A DNA stretch of 64,000 nt from GCA-2732755 sp965228265 (GTDB lineage: Bacteria > Planctomycetota > Phycisphaerae > Phycisphaerales > UBA1924), in assembly GCA_965228265.1 (NCBI GenBank), contig OZ245804.1, positions 1,984,001 through 2,048,000 on the forward strand. Reading direction: 5' to 3'. The notes beneath the pieces were generated by a model, which made no database searches, was not told the origin of the DNA, and saw only the letters and a program-made list of their open reading frames with translations. Made by a program: the position numbers and the translations under genes. Positions 1 to 8,383 of this stretch are shown here, piece by piece (positions within the stretch are counted from its first letter, which is position 1; every line of letters begins with the position of its first letter).

Positions 1-309
1 TTCGAGGGTGCCAGGCTCGTGATACCGCAGCGCGGGACCAATGTGGCGCAGGCACCTGTGCAAGAGGCTCCGGCGACGACACCCAGGCAGGAGCCCACGC
101 GACAAGCTTCGCAGCAGCCCAAGGCTGGCAGCGGTTACGGCTCGTACACGATTCAGAAGGGCGACACGCTCAGCGAGATCTCGCAGGAGCTCATGGGAAC
201 TGTTCGCCGGATGAACGAGCTGATCGAGCTCAACAAGGATCAGATCCGGGACGCGGATGACATCCGTGTCGGGATGAAGCTGCGTTATCCGCTCGGGCAG
301 CGGGCATGA
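1..309 (+). CDS. LysM-domain protein, C-terminal part (cut by window start)
   Basis: The frame is open from the first base, so the start lies upstream of the window. The visible part has a Pro/Gln/Ala-rich linker followed by one LysM domain near its C-terminus, recognisable from YTIQKGDTLSEISQELMG and the closing segment VGMKLRYP. LysM domains bind peptidoglycan or other GlcNAc polymers, so an envelope location is likely. The stop overlaps the start of the ftsL-like gene by four bases (ATGA), which points to translational coupling with the division genes downstream. A role in septal wall binding is inference from this position. Confidence 0.8.
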   Translation, partial: FEGARLVIPQRGTNVAQAPVQEAPATTPRQEPTRQASQQPKAGSGYGSYTIQKGDTLSEISQELMGTVRRMNELIELNKDQIRDADDIRVGMKLRYPLGQRA

Positions 310-581
310 CGAGAGCGGGGCACACGGCGGATCGCGCCCTTGGCGTCAGTCTGACGTGTCGCCTTGCTGTGCTCATTGTCGGGCTGGGGGTGATCGCGCT
401 CTCGTTGCTCTCCTACAGACAGCTTCGGCTTCAGGCCTTTCATGAACAAACCGCGGCGAGGCTCCGGCAGACGCAGCACGACAAGGAGCTGTGGCGTCTT
501 CGATCGGAGATCTCGGTGCGCATCACACCCGAGCAGATCGGTGTGATCGATGTGCCTTTGGAGACGCCGGGCGATGAGTGA
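306..581 (+). CDS. ftsL: FtsL-like single-pass division protein
   Basis: Encodes a 91-residue protein with one hydrophobic segment (about residues 19-38, LAVLIVGLGVIALSLLSY) followed by a charged helical stretch suited to a coiled coil (about residues 40-75). This bitopic architecture and the position immediately before ftsI are those of FtsL, which forms a complex with FtsB and FtsQ and activates FtsWI. FtsL sequences diverge strongly, so the call rests on topology and synteny. It overlaps the LysM gene by 4 bases and ftsI by 8 bases. Confidence 0.65.
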   Translation: MTRAGHTADRALGVSLTCRLAVLIVGLGVIALSLLSYRQLRLQAFHEQTAARLRQTQHDKELWRLRSEISVRITPEQIGVIDVPLETPGDE

Positions 582-2502
582 CCGCGTGTCCATGGTTGGT
601 CGGCTGCTCCTGGTGCTCTGCGCGTTGGTGTTCCTGGGCGTGCTGGGTCGCGTGGCGCAGCTCCAGCTCGAGCCTGACGAGCGATTGAGCGGGAACGTGG
701 GGCTCCGCCAGAGCGTGCGTTTCGAGAACCCGGTGCGGGGCGAGATCTTCGATCGCCGGGGGCGTGTGATCGCTTCGACGCGGTTCGCCAAGCGGGTGTT
801 CGTGGATCCGACCCGGTTCCGTGATGAGACAGGCGAAGGTGTGGTGAGGCTCGCCCGGGCGATCGGTGTCGACCCGTCTGAGGTTGGTCAGCGGATCGTT
901 TCGCGCATGGCGGCCAACGAGGCGGCGAAGGCTGAAGCCGAGCAGACGGGCGAGAAGCCGAGGCTGATTCAGTACGTATCCATCGGCGAACCGATCGAGG
1001 CTGACGCGGTCGAGGCGGTGCGCGAGCTCGGCTTGCCCGGTGTGTACTTCGAGGATGTGCCGGTGCGTGAGTACCCGGCGATGGATCAGCTGGCGAATCT
1101 GCTCGGGCTGGTCGGTGTGGAGCACACGGGCCTGCTCGGGTTTGAGTACGCGTTCGATGAGAAGCTGACGGGTGAGCGGGGCGAGGGCGCGTACGTGCGT
1201 GACGCGTCGCGCAGGCCCCTGTGGATCGAGCCCGGGACGTGGAAGCCGGCGCGGGCGGGCGATGACGTTCGGATGTCGCTTGATCTGGAGCTTCAGCGGA
1301 TCGCGGTCGAGGAATTGCAGCGGGGGATCATGGAGGCCGACGCCGCGGGCGGTCGGCTTGTGATGGCGGACCCGCGGACGGGCGAGATTCTGGCGATCGT
1401 GGACCTGGTGCGTGAGATTCCGGGTTTGCTTGAGATTCCTCTGATTCCTGAGGATGAGAAGCGTCAGCCTGGTTACCAGCTCCCGGTGGGTCGGTACGAC
1501 ACGATCCCCGATGACGACAACCTTGGTGTGCACCCGGCACTGGCGAAGAACCGGTGTGTGGAGCATCTGTACGAGCCGGGTTCGAGCTTCAAGCCGTTCA
1601 TCTGGGCGACGGTGACCGAAGCGGGCAAGGCGACGCCCGACGAGGTGTTCAACACCGAGCGGGGTGTGTGGCGGACGAGCTACGGGCGACGGATCGAGGA
1701 CGTGACCCGGCGGGACGAGATGACGTGGCACGAGGTGCTCGTCAACAGCTCGAATATCGGGATGATCAAGGCGACCGAGCGGCTCAGCTTCAAAGAGGTC
1801 CGCGACAAGGTTCTCGAGCTCGGTTTCGGTCGGCCCACGCGGATCGGGCTGAGCACCGAATCGGCGGGAGCGGTGACGTCGGCGAAGAACTGGAGCAAGT
1901 ACACGCACACGTCGATCGCGTTCGGTCACGAGGTGGGTGTGACGCCGGTGCAGATCCTGCGGGCCTTCGGCGCGTTTGCACGCGAGGGTGAATACGCGGG
2001 CACGATCGTCGATCTGCGTCTGACGGGCGTGGCTGAGGAAGAGCCGATCGTGGCGCGACGCGTGTTCGGCGAAGACGTCTCACACCTTGTGCGTGAAGCA
2101 CTGGTGGAGGTCGCGGCCAAGGCCGAGGCGAACCTTGAACGCACCAAGGGCGAGGGCGGCTGGCGGTACACGATGTTCGGCAAGTCGGGCACAGCGGATG
2201 TGCCGGTCGGGCCGGCGCCCAAGGGGTTCAAGTATCCGGTGTCACGGATCGGGTACTACGAGGGGCAGTACAACTCGAGCTTCATTGCCGGGGCACCGTT
2301 CGAGAACCCGAGGCTGACGCTGATCGTGGTGATCGATGATCCCGGGCCGGAGCTGATCAAGAAAAAGAACCACTACGGATCATGGGTTGCGGCCCCGGTG
2401 GCGCGGCGCGTGCTCGAGCGGTCGCTTGAGTATCTTGGTGTTGAGCCGGACATCGTGCCGGAGTCCGAAGATGATCCGGCGCTTGCGCAGGTGGGCGAGT
2501 GA
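574..2502 (+). CDS. ftsI: Penicillin-binding protein 2/3 (septal peptidoglycan transpeptidase)
   Basis: A 642-residue class B penicillin-binding protein. There is an N-terminal membrane anchor (about residues 5-25), a dimerisation/pedestal region beginning at the FENPVRGEIFDRRGRVIA segment, and a C-terminal transpeptidase domain. The three active-site motifs are intact: S337-S-F-K340 (SxxK, nucleophile Ser337), S392-S-N394 (SxN) and K537-S-G539 (KSG). It would crosslink peptidoglycan at the septum. ATG 574 is chosen because it overlaps the ftsL-like stop and gives a compact N-terminus. No murE or mraY follows, so the usual division and cell wall cluster is broken here. Confidence 0.93.
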   Translation: MSDRVSMVGRLLLVLCALVFLGVLGRVAQLQLEPDERLSGNVGLRQSVRFENPVRGEIFDRRGRVIASTRFAKRVFVDPTRFRDETGEGVVRLARAIGVDPSEVGQRIVSRMAANEAAKAEAEQTGEKPRLIQYVSIGEPIEADAVEAVRELGLPGVYFEDVPVREYPAMDQLANLLGLVGVEHTGLLGFEYAFDEKLTGERGEGAYVRDASRRPLWIEPGTWKPARAGDDVRMSLDLELQRIAVEELQRGIMEADAAGGRLVMADPRTGEILAIVDLVREIPGLLEIPLIPEDEKRQPGYQLPVGRYDTIPDDDNLGVHPALAKNRCVEHLYEPGSSFKPFIWATVTEAGKATPDEVFNTERGVWRTSYGRRIEDVTRRDEMTWHEVLVNSSNIGMIKATERLSFKEVRDKVLELGFGRPTRIGLSTESAGAVTSAKNWSKYTHTSIAFGHEVGVTPVQILRAFGAFAREGEYAGTIVDLRLTGVAEEEPIVARRVFGEDVSHLVREALVEVAAKAEANLERTKGEGGWRYTMFGKSGTADVPVGPAPKGFKYPVSRIGYYEGQYNSSFIAGAPFENPRLTLIVVIDDPGPELIKKKNHYGSWVAAPVARRVLERSLEYLGVEPDIVPESEDDPALAQVGE

Positions 2503-2577
2503 AAGAGCCGCGGGTGTGGGCAGCGGAGGTGCTGCGTTCAACTCTGCCTTCAGTCTGCTCAGGTATTGCAATTCTAC

Positions 2578-2603
2578 ATGGGCGGCGGGACGCCGCCTCC
2601 ACC
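2578..2603. repeat. GC-rich palindromic repeat, copy 1
   Basis: A 26-base unit with the perfect stem GGCGGC-gggac-GCCGCC at 2581-2597. A second copy in the same orientation lies at 53546-53571 and matches at 25 of 26 positions. It sits in the 111-base gap between the convergent ends of ftsI and the lipoprotein gene, so the hairpin may also help to end transcripts, although no T-run follows. Confidence 0.6.
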
Positions 2604-2613
2604 TGACCGTTCT

Positions 2614-3615
2614 TTAGCGCAGGGGTGATCGGCCGGCGACGATCTTGTCGCGTGCGCCGGGCGCGGTGATCCGTGAGAGGAAGACTTGGTACTGCTCGTT
2701 GAGCTCGTCGATGGGGGTGTCGATGTAGCTCGTGAACGGGACACGCCGGATGCCTCGGCTTGAGCTGCGTGCGGCGTCGGCGAGCATCGCGTGCAGCGCA
2801 CCCGTGTAGAGCCCGCTCTCGCCCTCATGAAGGAAGTGCACGAGCGCCCAGACCTGCGCGTACCACGTCAGCGCCATCTCCTGATCCGTCGCGATGAGAT
2901 CCTGGGGCGGGGTGTTCATGATCGTCTCGAGCGAGAGCAGACGCCCGGCGTTTGCGGCCCGTCGGAGCTGGTCGTAGCGCTCCGTGTTCGCCCAGGGCAT
3001 GAAGATCGGAGTGTCGGGGCGAGCCGGGTCGAAGCGGAAGCCTTCCATGTAGGTCGCGATGCCCTCTTCGAGATAGACGGGCAGGCGGGTTTTGAAGGTG
3101 AGCTGCGTGTATTGATGCCAGCCCTCGTGGGCGGCGAGGTTGAGTGTGTCGGTCAGTGCGCCGAGGTCGCGGTAGACCCCTCGGCCCTGAGCCGCGAAGC
3201 CGCCACGCTCGATCTGGAGATAGACGTCGGCGCGTTCCTGCATGAGTGCGCGGGTGAGGGATGCCCACTCGGGGCGGGTGTCCATGAGGTAGGTGTCGAG
3301 CTTGACGGGGGGAGGCGGGAGTTCGCCAAGGGCCGTGCGGTATTGGACGAGCGAAGCTTCGAGAAAGCCGGGCAGAACGCGCCGGATGATCGTGCGGTCG
3401 GAAGTGGTAAAGACGCGGTAGTGCTGCGTGCGGATGATGGAGCCATCACGCCCCGCGAAGGCCCAGGGCTCGGTCGAGAGCACGGGCGAGTAGGTGTAGG
3501 CGGGCGTCTGGACGCTGGGGGCGGCCCCGGCGGGTTCGGTGACAGGGTCGAAGGGCTCGTAGCTGTTGCAACCGACGAGCAGCGCACTGAAGGCGATCGG
3601 GAGCGCGCGGGTCAT
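2614..3615 (-). CDS. Lipoprotein with HExxH metallopeptidase motif (DUF1570-like)
   Basis: A 333-residue protein beginning with a short signal sequence and lipobox (LLVGC, Cys16), so it is probably a lipoprotein. Residues 163-167 read HEGWH, an HExxH zinc site, followed 17 residues later by Glu184 in YLEEGIATY. That layout is typical of gluzincin peptidases and of the DUF1570 family common in Planctomycetes. The start overlaps the valS stop by four bases (ATGA), so the two are cotranscribed and probably coupled. The peptidase activity and its substrate are inferred, not shown. Confidence 0.7.
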   Translation of the reverse strand: MTRALPIAFSALLVGCNSYEPFDPVTEPAGAAPSVQTPAYTYSPVLSTEPWAFAGRDGSIIRTQHYRVFTTSDRTIIRRVLPGFLEASLVQYRTALGELPPPPVKLDTYLMDTRPEWASLTRALMQERADVYLQIERGGFAAQGRGVYRDLGALTDTLNLAAHEGWHQYTQLTFKTRLPVYLEEGIATYMEGFRFDPARPDTPIFMPWANTERYDQLRRAANAGRLLSLETIMNTPPQDLIATDQEMALTWYAQVWALVHFLHEGESGLYTGALHAMLADAARSSSRGIRRVPFTSYIDTPIDELNEQYQVFLSRITAPGARDKIVAGRSPLR

Positions 3616-6600
3616 CCGAGTTCACCGAGGCGTTTGGTGACGGCGTCACGCTCGGTGATCTGCTGCTCGAGTTTGCCGCGGGTCTCGGCGACGAGGTGCG
3701 CGGGGGCCTTGTCGGTGTAGCCGGGGTTCGAGAGGCGCTTTTCGAGTGCGCCGATCGAGCCTTCGAGCTCCTTGAGACGAGCTTCGAGACGCTCGCGTTC
3801 GGCCGAGGCGTCGACCGCGTCGGCGAGATTGCTGAGTTTGAGCTCGACGCCTTCAAAGTCGAACGCGACTGCTTCGCCCTCGGGGGCCTCGGTCGTGATG
3901 GATTCCAGGCCCGCGAGGGTCTCGGTGACCTGACCCAGCCCGGCAAGGCTGGCGACCATGTCGGCGTCGGCGTGGAGGATGATCTTCCGCCGCGGCGGCA
4001 CGCTGTGCTGGGCGCGGAGGCGGCGGATCGCCTCGACGAGTTCCTGCATGCGTGTGAAGCGGCGCTCGGTGTCCTCGTCGATGAGCGACTGGCTGACCTC
4101 GGGCCAGCCGGTGGTGCAGAGGAGGTCCGGGTTGCGTCCGTCGGGGAGCGTCACGCCCTCGACTTGGCCGACGAACGCGGCTTTTACGTTTGGCGCGATC
4201 GTCTCGGTGATGAATGGCGCGACCGGGTGCATCAGGCGCAGGATGGTTTCGAGAGCCTGCTGCAGCACGATGCGCTGGCCCGGCTTGGTGGCGAGTGTGG
4301 GCTTGACGCCTTCGAGGTACCAGTCGCAGTAGTCGTTGCGGAGCACGTCGAAGAGAGCCGTCGCGTAGTTGCTGAACTGGTACGACGCGACCGATTCGTC
4401 GATCTGTTTGGTCGCGCGTGCCAGGCGTGAGAGCATCCAGCGGTCGATGACGTCGAGATCTCCCGGGCTGACGGAGGCGGGCTCGCCGCCGGATTTCTCA
4501 CCGAGCATCATGAGGACGAAGCGGGTGGCGTTCCAGAGCTTGGTGCAGAAGTTGCGACCCTTGTCGAACTTGGGGCTGGTGTTTTTGCCGGTGGTTTCGT
4601 CGCGTTCGACGGGCATGCGGACGTCCTGGGTCTGCGTGGTCATCTCGCAGAGTGTCAGGCGCATGGCGTCGGTGCCGTGGGACTCGATGATGTCGAGCGG
4701 GTCGACGCCGTTGCCGAGCGACTTGGACATCTTGCGGCCTTCGCCGTCCTGGATCATGGCGTGGATGAAGACGTCTTTGAAGGGGAGCTGCCCGTCGGTC
4801 CGCGTGCTTACGCCCGCGGCTCCTTCAGAGTCCGCGAGCAGATATCTGTTGAACATGACCATGCGCGAGACCCAGAGGGTGATGATCTCGCGCGCGGTGG
4901 TGAGGACGGAGCTCGGGTTGAAGGCTTCGAGCAGGCCCGCGAACTCGGGGCCGGCGGCACTCGCGTCGGGCCAGCCCATCGTGGACATGGGCCAGAGCGC
5001 GGAGCTGAACCAGGTGTCGAGGACGTCGGGGTCTTGGGTGAAGCCATAACTCTCAACAAGCTTTATGTAGCGTTCAGACTTCGGGTGATGTTCTTTGAAG
5101 CAAATATGTACAGAGTGCGTGCCATCGTCATTCTCAGTTCTTTGCAGCTCGTAAGGGCCGTCATACACGGTCTCGAATTCGCTATAGGGATCGAATTCGA
5201 TCTCCAGTATTGTGCGGAGTTCTTCCCACTTAGCATCGGGAAGCTCTGGGTGACTCCACACCGGAATTCGATGCCCCCACCAGAGCTGGCGGCTGATGCA
5301 CCAGTCGCGGAGGTTTTCGTGCCATTGCTCGAAGGTCTTGGCGTAGCGGGGCGGGGTGAAGGTGAGCTTGCCGTCGTGCTCGTTGCTCTCGCGGGGGAGC
5401 ATGATCTGGCTCGTGCGCTGGTCCTCGGCCATAGCACGCAGGGCCGAGCCGCGGAGGCGGTCGTCGGTGACCTTCACGTACCACTGGTCGGAGAGGTAGG
5501 GCTCGATCGCGGCGTGTGAGCGGTAGCTGTGACCCACGCTGTGCGCGTGGGGTTTGACGGCTTCGAGCAGGCCCCGGGCCTTGAACTCGTCGAGCACCTT
5601 CTGGCGGGCGTCTTCGCGGGAGAGGCCGATGAAGACGTGCGCGCCGTGGTGGGGGTCGTAGTCGTCCCAGCCGTGGTCGGCGGAGATGGAGGCGTCGGGG
5701 GCCATGACGTTGATGACGGGCAGGTCGTGGCGGACGCCGATCTCCCAGTCGTTGGGGTCGTGCGCGGGGGTGACCTTGAGGAAGCCGGTTGCCATCTTGG
5801 CTTTGGCGTCGTTCTCGTCGCCGCCGAGGGAGACGGGCAGGACCACGTAGTCGTCCTCGATGATCGGGATGATGCGCCCGACCAAAGGCAGCTCGACGAA
5901 GAGGCCTTCGAGCGGCTTGTGCCTCGGGTCGCGTTTGTTCATCGCGACGGCAGTGTCGCCGAGGTAGGTCTCGGGACGGGTCGTGGCGACGGTGACGAAG
6001 GCCTGGTCGTCCTCGGGGAACTGGTCGGCGCCGGGGTAGCCCTTGGCGGCCAGTTCGGACCAGGTCACGGGGCGGACGTCGTCTGGGGAAAGTTGTTTGG
6101 AAAACCCCTCTCCCCGGCCCTCTCCCCGGGGGAGAGAGGGAGCATGAGTCGGAGCGACGAGCGGGTATCGCAGGTAGGCGAAGATGCCCTCGATCTCTTC
6201 CATCTCGACCTCGTCGTCGGCGAGGGCGGTCTGGGTGACGGGGTCCCAGTTGACGAGGCGCTTGCCGCGGTAGATGAGGCCGTCCTTGAAGAGGCGGAAG
6301 AAGGCCTCGCGGACGGCCCGGGCGCAGATCTCGTCCATGGTGAAGCGCTGGCGTTCCCAGTCGCAGCTGCAGCCCATGGCCTTGAACTGCTTCGAGATGT
6401 GGGCCTCGTACTCGTCCTTGAAGGCCTGGATCTTGGCGACGAACTCGTCGCGGGGGAAGTCAGTGCGTTTCTTGCCCTCGTCGGCGAGGACGCGTTTCTC
6501 GACGACGGTCTGGGTGGCGATGCCCGCGTGGTCGGTGCCGGGCATCCAGAGGGTCTCGTAGCCCTTCATCCGGTGGTAGCGGATGAGGACATCCTGGAGG

Positions 6601-6806
6601 GTGTTGTTGAGCGCGTGCCCGAGGTGGAGCGCGGCGGTGACGTTGGGCGGGGGGATGATGATGCAGTAGGGCTTGGCCTCGCCCGAGAGGACCCGGGCGG
6701 GGTCGGCGTGGAAGGCGCGGGCCTCGTCCCACCGGGCGCTGACCGAGGGCTCGTGCTCGGCGGGGACGTACTTGGCGGGGAGCTCGATTTGGGCGGGCTT
6801 TGTCAT
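3612..6806 (-). CDS. valS: Valyl-tRNA synthetase
   Basis: A 1064-residue class I synthetase charging tRNA-Val. The HIGH-type motif is HLGH at residues 61-64, preceded by PPPNVTAAL, and KMSKS is at residues 692-696. The editing domain lies between them (TTRPETYLGDTAVAMN region). The C-terminus is the charged coiled-coil arm typical of ValRS. The protein is longer than the roughly 950 residues of the E. coli enzyme. Part of the excess is a Gly/Glu/Arg/Pro stretch around residues 219-240 encoded by a palindromic repeat that matches intergenic DNA elsewhere in the window. The downstream lipoprotein gene overlaps its stop. Confidence 0.97.
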   Translation of the reverse strand: MTKPAQIELPAKYVPAEHEPSVSARWDEARAFHADPARVLSGEAKPYCIIIPPPNVTAALHLGHALNNTLQDVLIRYHRMKGYETLWMPGTDHAGIATQTVVEKRVLADEGKKRTDFPRDEFVAKIQAFKDEYEAHISKQFKAMGCSCDWERQRFTMDEICARAVREAFFRLFKDGLIYRGKRLVNWDPVTQTALADDEVEMEEIEGIFAYLRYPLVAPTHAPSLPRGEGRGEGFSKQLSPDDVRPVTWSELAAKGYPGADQFPEDDQAFVTVATTRPETYLGDTAVAMNKRDPRHKPLEGLFVELPLVGRIIPIIEDDYVVLPVSLGGDENDAKAKMATGFLKVTPAHDPNDWEIGVRHDLPVINVMAPDASISADHGWDDYDPHHGAHVFIGLSREDARQKVLDEFKARGLLEAVKPHAHSVGHSYRSHAAIEPYLSDQWYVKVTDDRLRGSALRAMAEDQRTSQIMLPRESNEHDGKLTFTPPRYAKTFEQWHENLRDWCISRQLWWGHRIPVWSHPELPDAKWEELRTILEIEFDPYSEFETVYDGPYELQRTENDDGTHSVHICFKEHHPKSERYIKLVESYGFTQDPDVLDTWFSSALWPMSTMGWPDASAAGPEFAGLLEAFNPSSVLTTAREIITLWVSRMVMFNRYLLADSEGAAGVSTRTDGQLPFKDVFIHAMIQDGEGRKMSKSLGNGVDPLDIIESHGTDAMRLTLCEMTTQTQDVRMPVERDETTGKNTSPKFDKGRNFCTKLWNATRFVLMMLGEKSGGEPASVSPGDLDVIDRWMLSRLARATKQIDESVASYQFSNYATALFDVLRNDYCDWYLEGVKPTLATKPGQRIVLQQALETILRLMHPVAPFITETIAPNVKAAFVGQVEGVTLPDGRNPDLLCTTGWPEVSQSLIDEDTERRFTRMQELVEAIRRLRAQHSVPPRRKIILHADADMVASLAGLGQVTETLAGLESITTEAPEGEAVAFDFEGVELKLSNLADAVDASAERERLEARLKELEGSIGALEKRLSNPGYTDKAPAHLVAETRGKLEQQITERDAVTKRLGELG
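6103..6144 (-). repeat. Palindromic repeat inserted in frame inside valS (copy A)
   Basis: A 42-base unit built from CCCCTCTCCCC and GGGGAGAGGG-type arms. It matches the reverse complement of 53477-53518 at 38 of 42 positions by direct comparison. Within valS it is read as APSLPRGEGRGEGF (residues 222-235), a segment not expected in ValRS. The element therefore looks like a mobile palindrome tolerated as a surface insertion in a protein. Confidence 0.75.
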
Positions 6807-6841
6807 TGAGCCAGCAGTGTATGGGGGCCGATACCATCGTT

Positions 6842-7876
6842 ATGACTTCCCAGAGCGAGAAACAGGGTTTGAAGGGTCTTCTGGCAGGCGTGCTCGCCCT
6901 GCTGGGGCTTGGGATCGTGGCGGCCGGGGCTTGGTTCGTGCTCGGGCCGGGTGCAGGGACTGGGCCCGAAGAGGCGGATGCGGCCAGCACGCACCAATCG
7001 ACCAAGGCGACGCCGGCCCACGCGATCGAGGCGGCTCTCGGGGCCGCCCGGAGCTACCAGGCCAGTGAAGAGTTTGCCAAGGCCGAGGCGGTCCTGCGGG
7101 CGGCGGTCGAGGAGCACGTGGACGACCAGGCGTTGCGTCTGGCGTACGCGGAGGTGCTTCTGAATCTCGAGCGGGCCGCGGATGCGTACGAGCAGTACGA
7201 GGCGGCTCTTGCGATCGGTCCTCAGGACGCGGCGATCGAGTTCCAGGCGGGGACGCTTGCCAGTTCGATCGGGAAGCCCGAGCGGGCTCTGGAGCATTTC
7301 TCGATGGCACGGGCCGCCGAGCCTGGCAGCGCGGAGATCGCGCTGTATCTGGGCGTGACGCAGCATCGGCTGGGGTTGGTGGACGAGGCGAAGGTGAGCC
7401 TGCTGGCGGCGGTGAAGCTGGACGACGAGGAGCCGGTCGCGCCGGCGGTGCTTGCGCAGATTGCTCTCGACGAGAACGAGCCGGATCTGGCGCTTCGGTA
7501 CATCCGGCGTTCGCGGGAGATCGACCCGACGCAGCTGGCGCACAGGATTCTGGAGGCGAGGATTCTGCGCCGGCTCAACAAGCCCGAGGAGGCGCTCACG
7601 CTCATGCTGGCGCTGCCGAAGGAGCAACTGCACGAGCCGGTCGTGCTCGAGATCTGCTCGGGATGCATGGGGCTGCTCGGTCGTCCTGCGGACGCGGCGG
7701 CTCTGTATGAGGAGGCGCTGGCTGCGCAGCCGACGAACGCGGATCTGGCGTTCCAGGCGGCCCAGTGGCACGAGCGGGCAGGTGATACCGAGGCGGCGCT
7801 GGCCAAGGCGAAGATGGCCCAGATGCTCGGTCACGAGCTGGCGGGGAAGATGGCTGAGCGCTTGTCGGGTGGCTGA
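6842..7876 (+). CDS. Membrane-anchored TPR-repeat protein
   Basis: A 344-residue protein with an N-terminal membrane anchor (about residues 12-35, LLAGVLALLGLGIVAAGAWF) followed by tandem 34-residue tetratricopeptide units covering most of the rest. Recognisable repeat pieces include AYEQYEAALAIGPQDA and AAALYEEALAAQPTNADL. TPR arrays are protein-binding scaffolds, and no specific partner can be read from the sequence. The gene diverges from valS with 35 bases between the starts. ATG 6842 is chosen because a more upstream start would overlap valS. No clear ribosome-binding site is visible. Confidence 0.8.
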   Translation: MTSQSEKQGLKGLLAGVLALLGLGIVAAGAWFVLGPGAGTGPEEADAASTHQSTKATPAHAIEAALGAARSYQASEEFAKAEAVLRAAVEEHVDDQALRLAYAEVLLNLERAADAYEQYEAALAIGPQDAAIEFQAGTLASSIGKPERALEHFSMARAAEPGSAEIALYLGVTQHRLGLVDEAKVSLLAAVKLDDEEPVAPAVLAQIALDENEPDLALRYIRRSREIDPTQLAHRILEARILRRLNKPEEALTLMLALPKEQLHEPVVLEICSGCMGLLGRPADAAALYEEALAAQPTNADLAFQAAQWHERAGDTEAALAKAKMAQMLGHELAGKMAERLSGG

Positions 7877-7886
7877 GGCGGGGGCT

Positions 7887-7972
7887 GGGTGCCACGGCTT
7901 GTCCGTCCTCGGCAAGCCGTGTTCCGAAACGTTTCAGCACGGGTTGCCCTTTGGGACAACCCGTGGCACCCG
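7887..7972 (+). repeat. Two-hairpin dispersed repeat, copy 1
   Basis: Two consecutive perfect stems: CACGGCTT...AAGCCGTG at 7893-7921 and CACGGGTTG...CAACCCGTG at 7938-7965, with the unit flanked by GGGTGCCAC and GTGGCACCC so the ends also pair. The reverse complement of 11011-11090 has the same order of arms and nearly the same bases over the first stem. It lies between the convergent ends of the TPR gene and the acidic-tail membrane protein gene. Confidence 0.75.
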
Positions 7973-7982
7973 CTGAGTCGTC

Positions 7983-8348
7983 TTAGAGCGACGCGGCGAT
8001 CTCGGGTGCGTTTGGGGTCGAGGGGTTGGGCTCGATGTCGCCGTCGTCGTCGTCGTCATCGTCTTCCCCGTCATCGTCATCGTTGTCGTCGTCGGGGAAG
8101 TCGCCGCCGGGGTTGCGGGGGGGGAGCTCGCCCGGTGGGACGTCGAGGCGTTTGCCGGACTCGGTCCAGGCGTCGGGGATGTGCTTGGGTTCCTTGCGGC
8201 GTTTGCCCATGTTGCGTTTGAATCGGGCCCGGGCGATCATCATGAGTGCGAGCGAGCCGAAGGCGATGACGATGAGGGCCATCGCCATGAGGGCGGCTGC
8301 GAGGACCTGATCGGTCGAGGCGAGGGAGATGGAGAGCTCGGTCGTCAT
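7983..8348 (-). CDS. Small membrane protein with Asp-rich tail
   Basis: A 121-residue protein with one hydrophobic segment (about residues 14-40), a short Lys/Arg-rich stretch (RARFKRNMGKRRKEPK) that would stay in the cytoplasm, and a C-terminal tail dominated by Asp and Glu (about residues 85-105, nearly all D/E/G). I do not recognise a family. The positive-inside pattern favours this strand over the opposite frame. It diverges from prfB with 35 bases between the starts. Confidence 0.6.
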   Translation of the reverse strand: MTTELSISLASTDQVLAAALMAMALIVIAFGSLALMMIARARFKRNMGKRRKEPKHIPDAWTESGKRLDVPPGELPPRNPGGDFPDDDNDDDDGEDDDDDDDGDIEPNPSTPNAPEIAASL

Positions 8349-8383
8349 CCGGTCATCTAGGGTAGCGGCTACACTCGTGGACC

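Noticed and set aside
523..1929. Long open frame on the minus strand opposite ftsI
   Set aside because: It lies entirely opposite a gene with intact transpeptidase motifs, is Arg/His/Pro-rich in the way expected of antisense in high-GC DNA, and shows no domain.
5529..6809. 426-codon plus-strand frame opposite valS
   Set aside because: Val/Gly/Asp/Glu-rich antisense shadow of the synthetase; no motif and no ribosome-binding site.
8026..8310. Ser-rich plus-strand frame opposite the Asp-tail membrane protein
   Set aside because: The poly-Ser stretch is just the antisense of GAC/GAT repeats; the minus frame has a membrane helix with positive-inside flanks.
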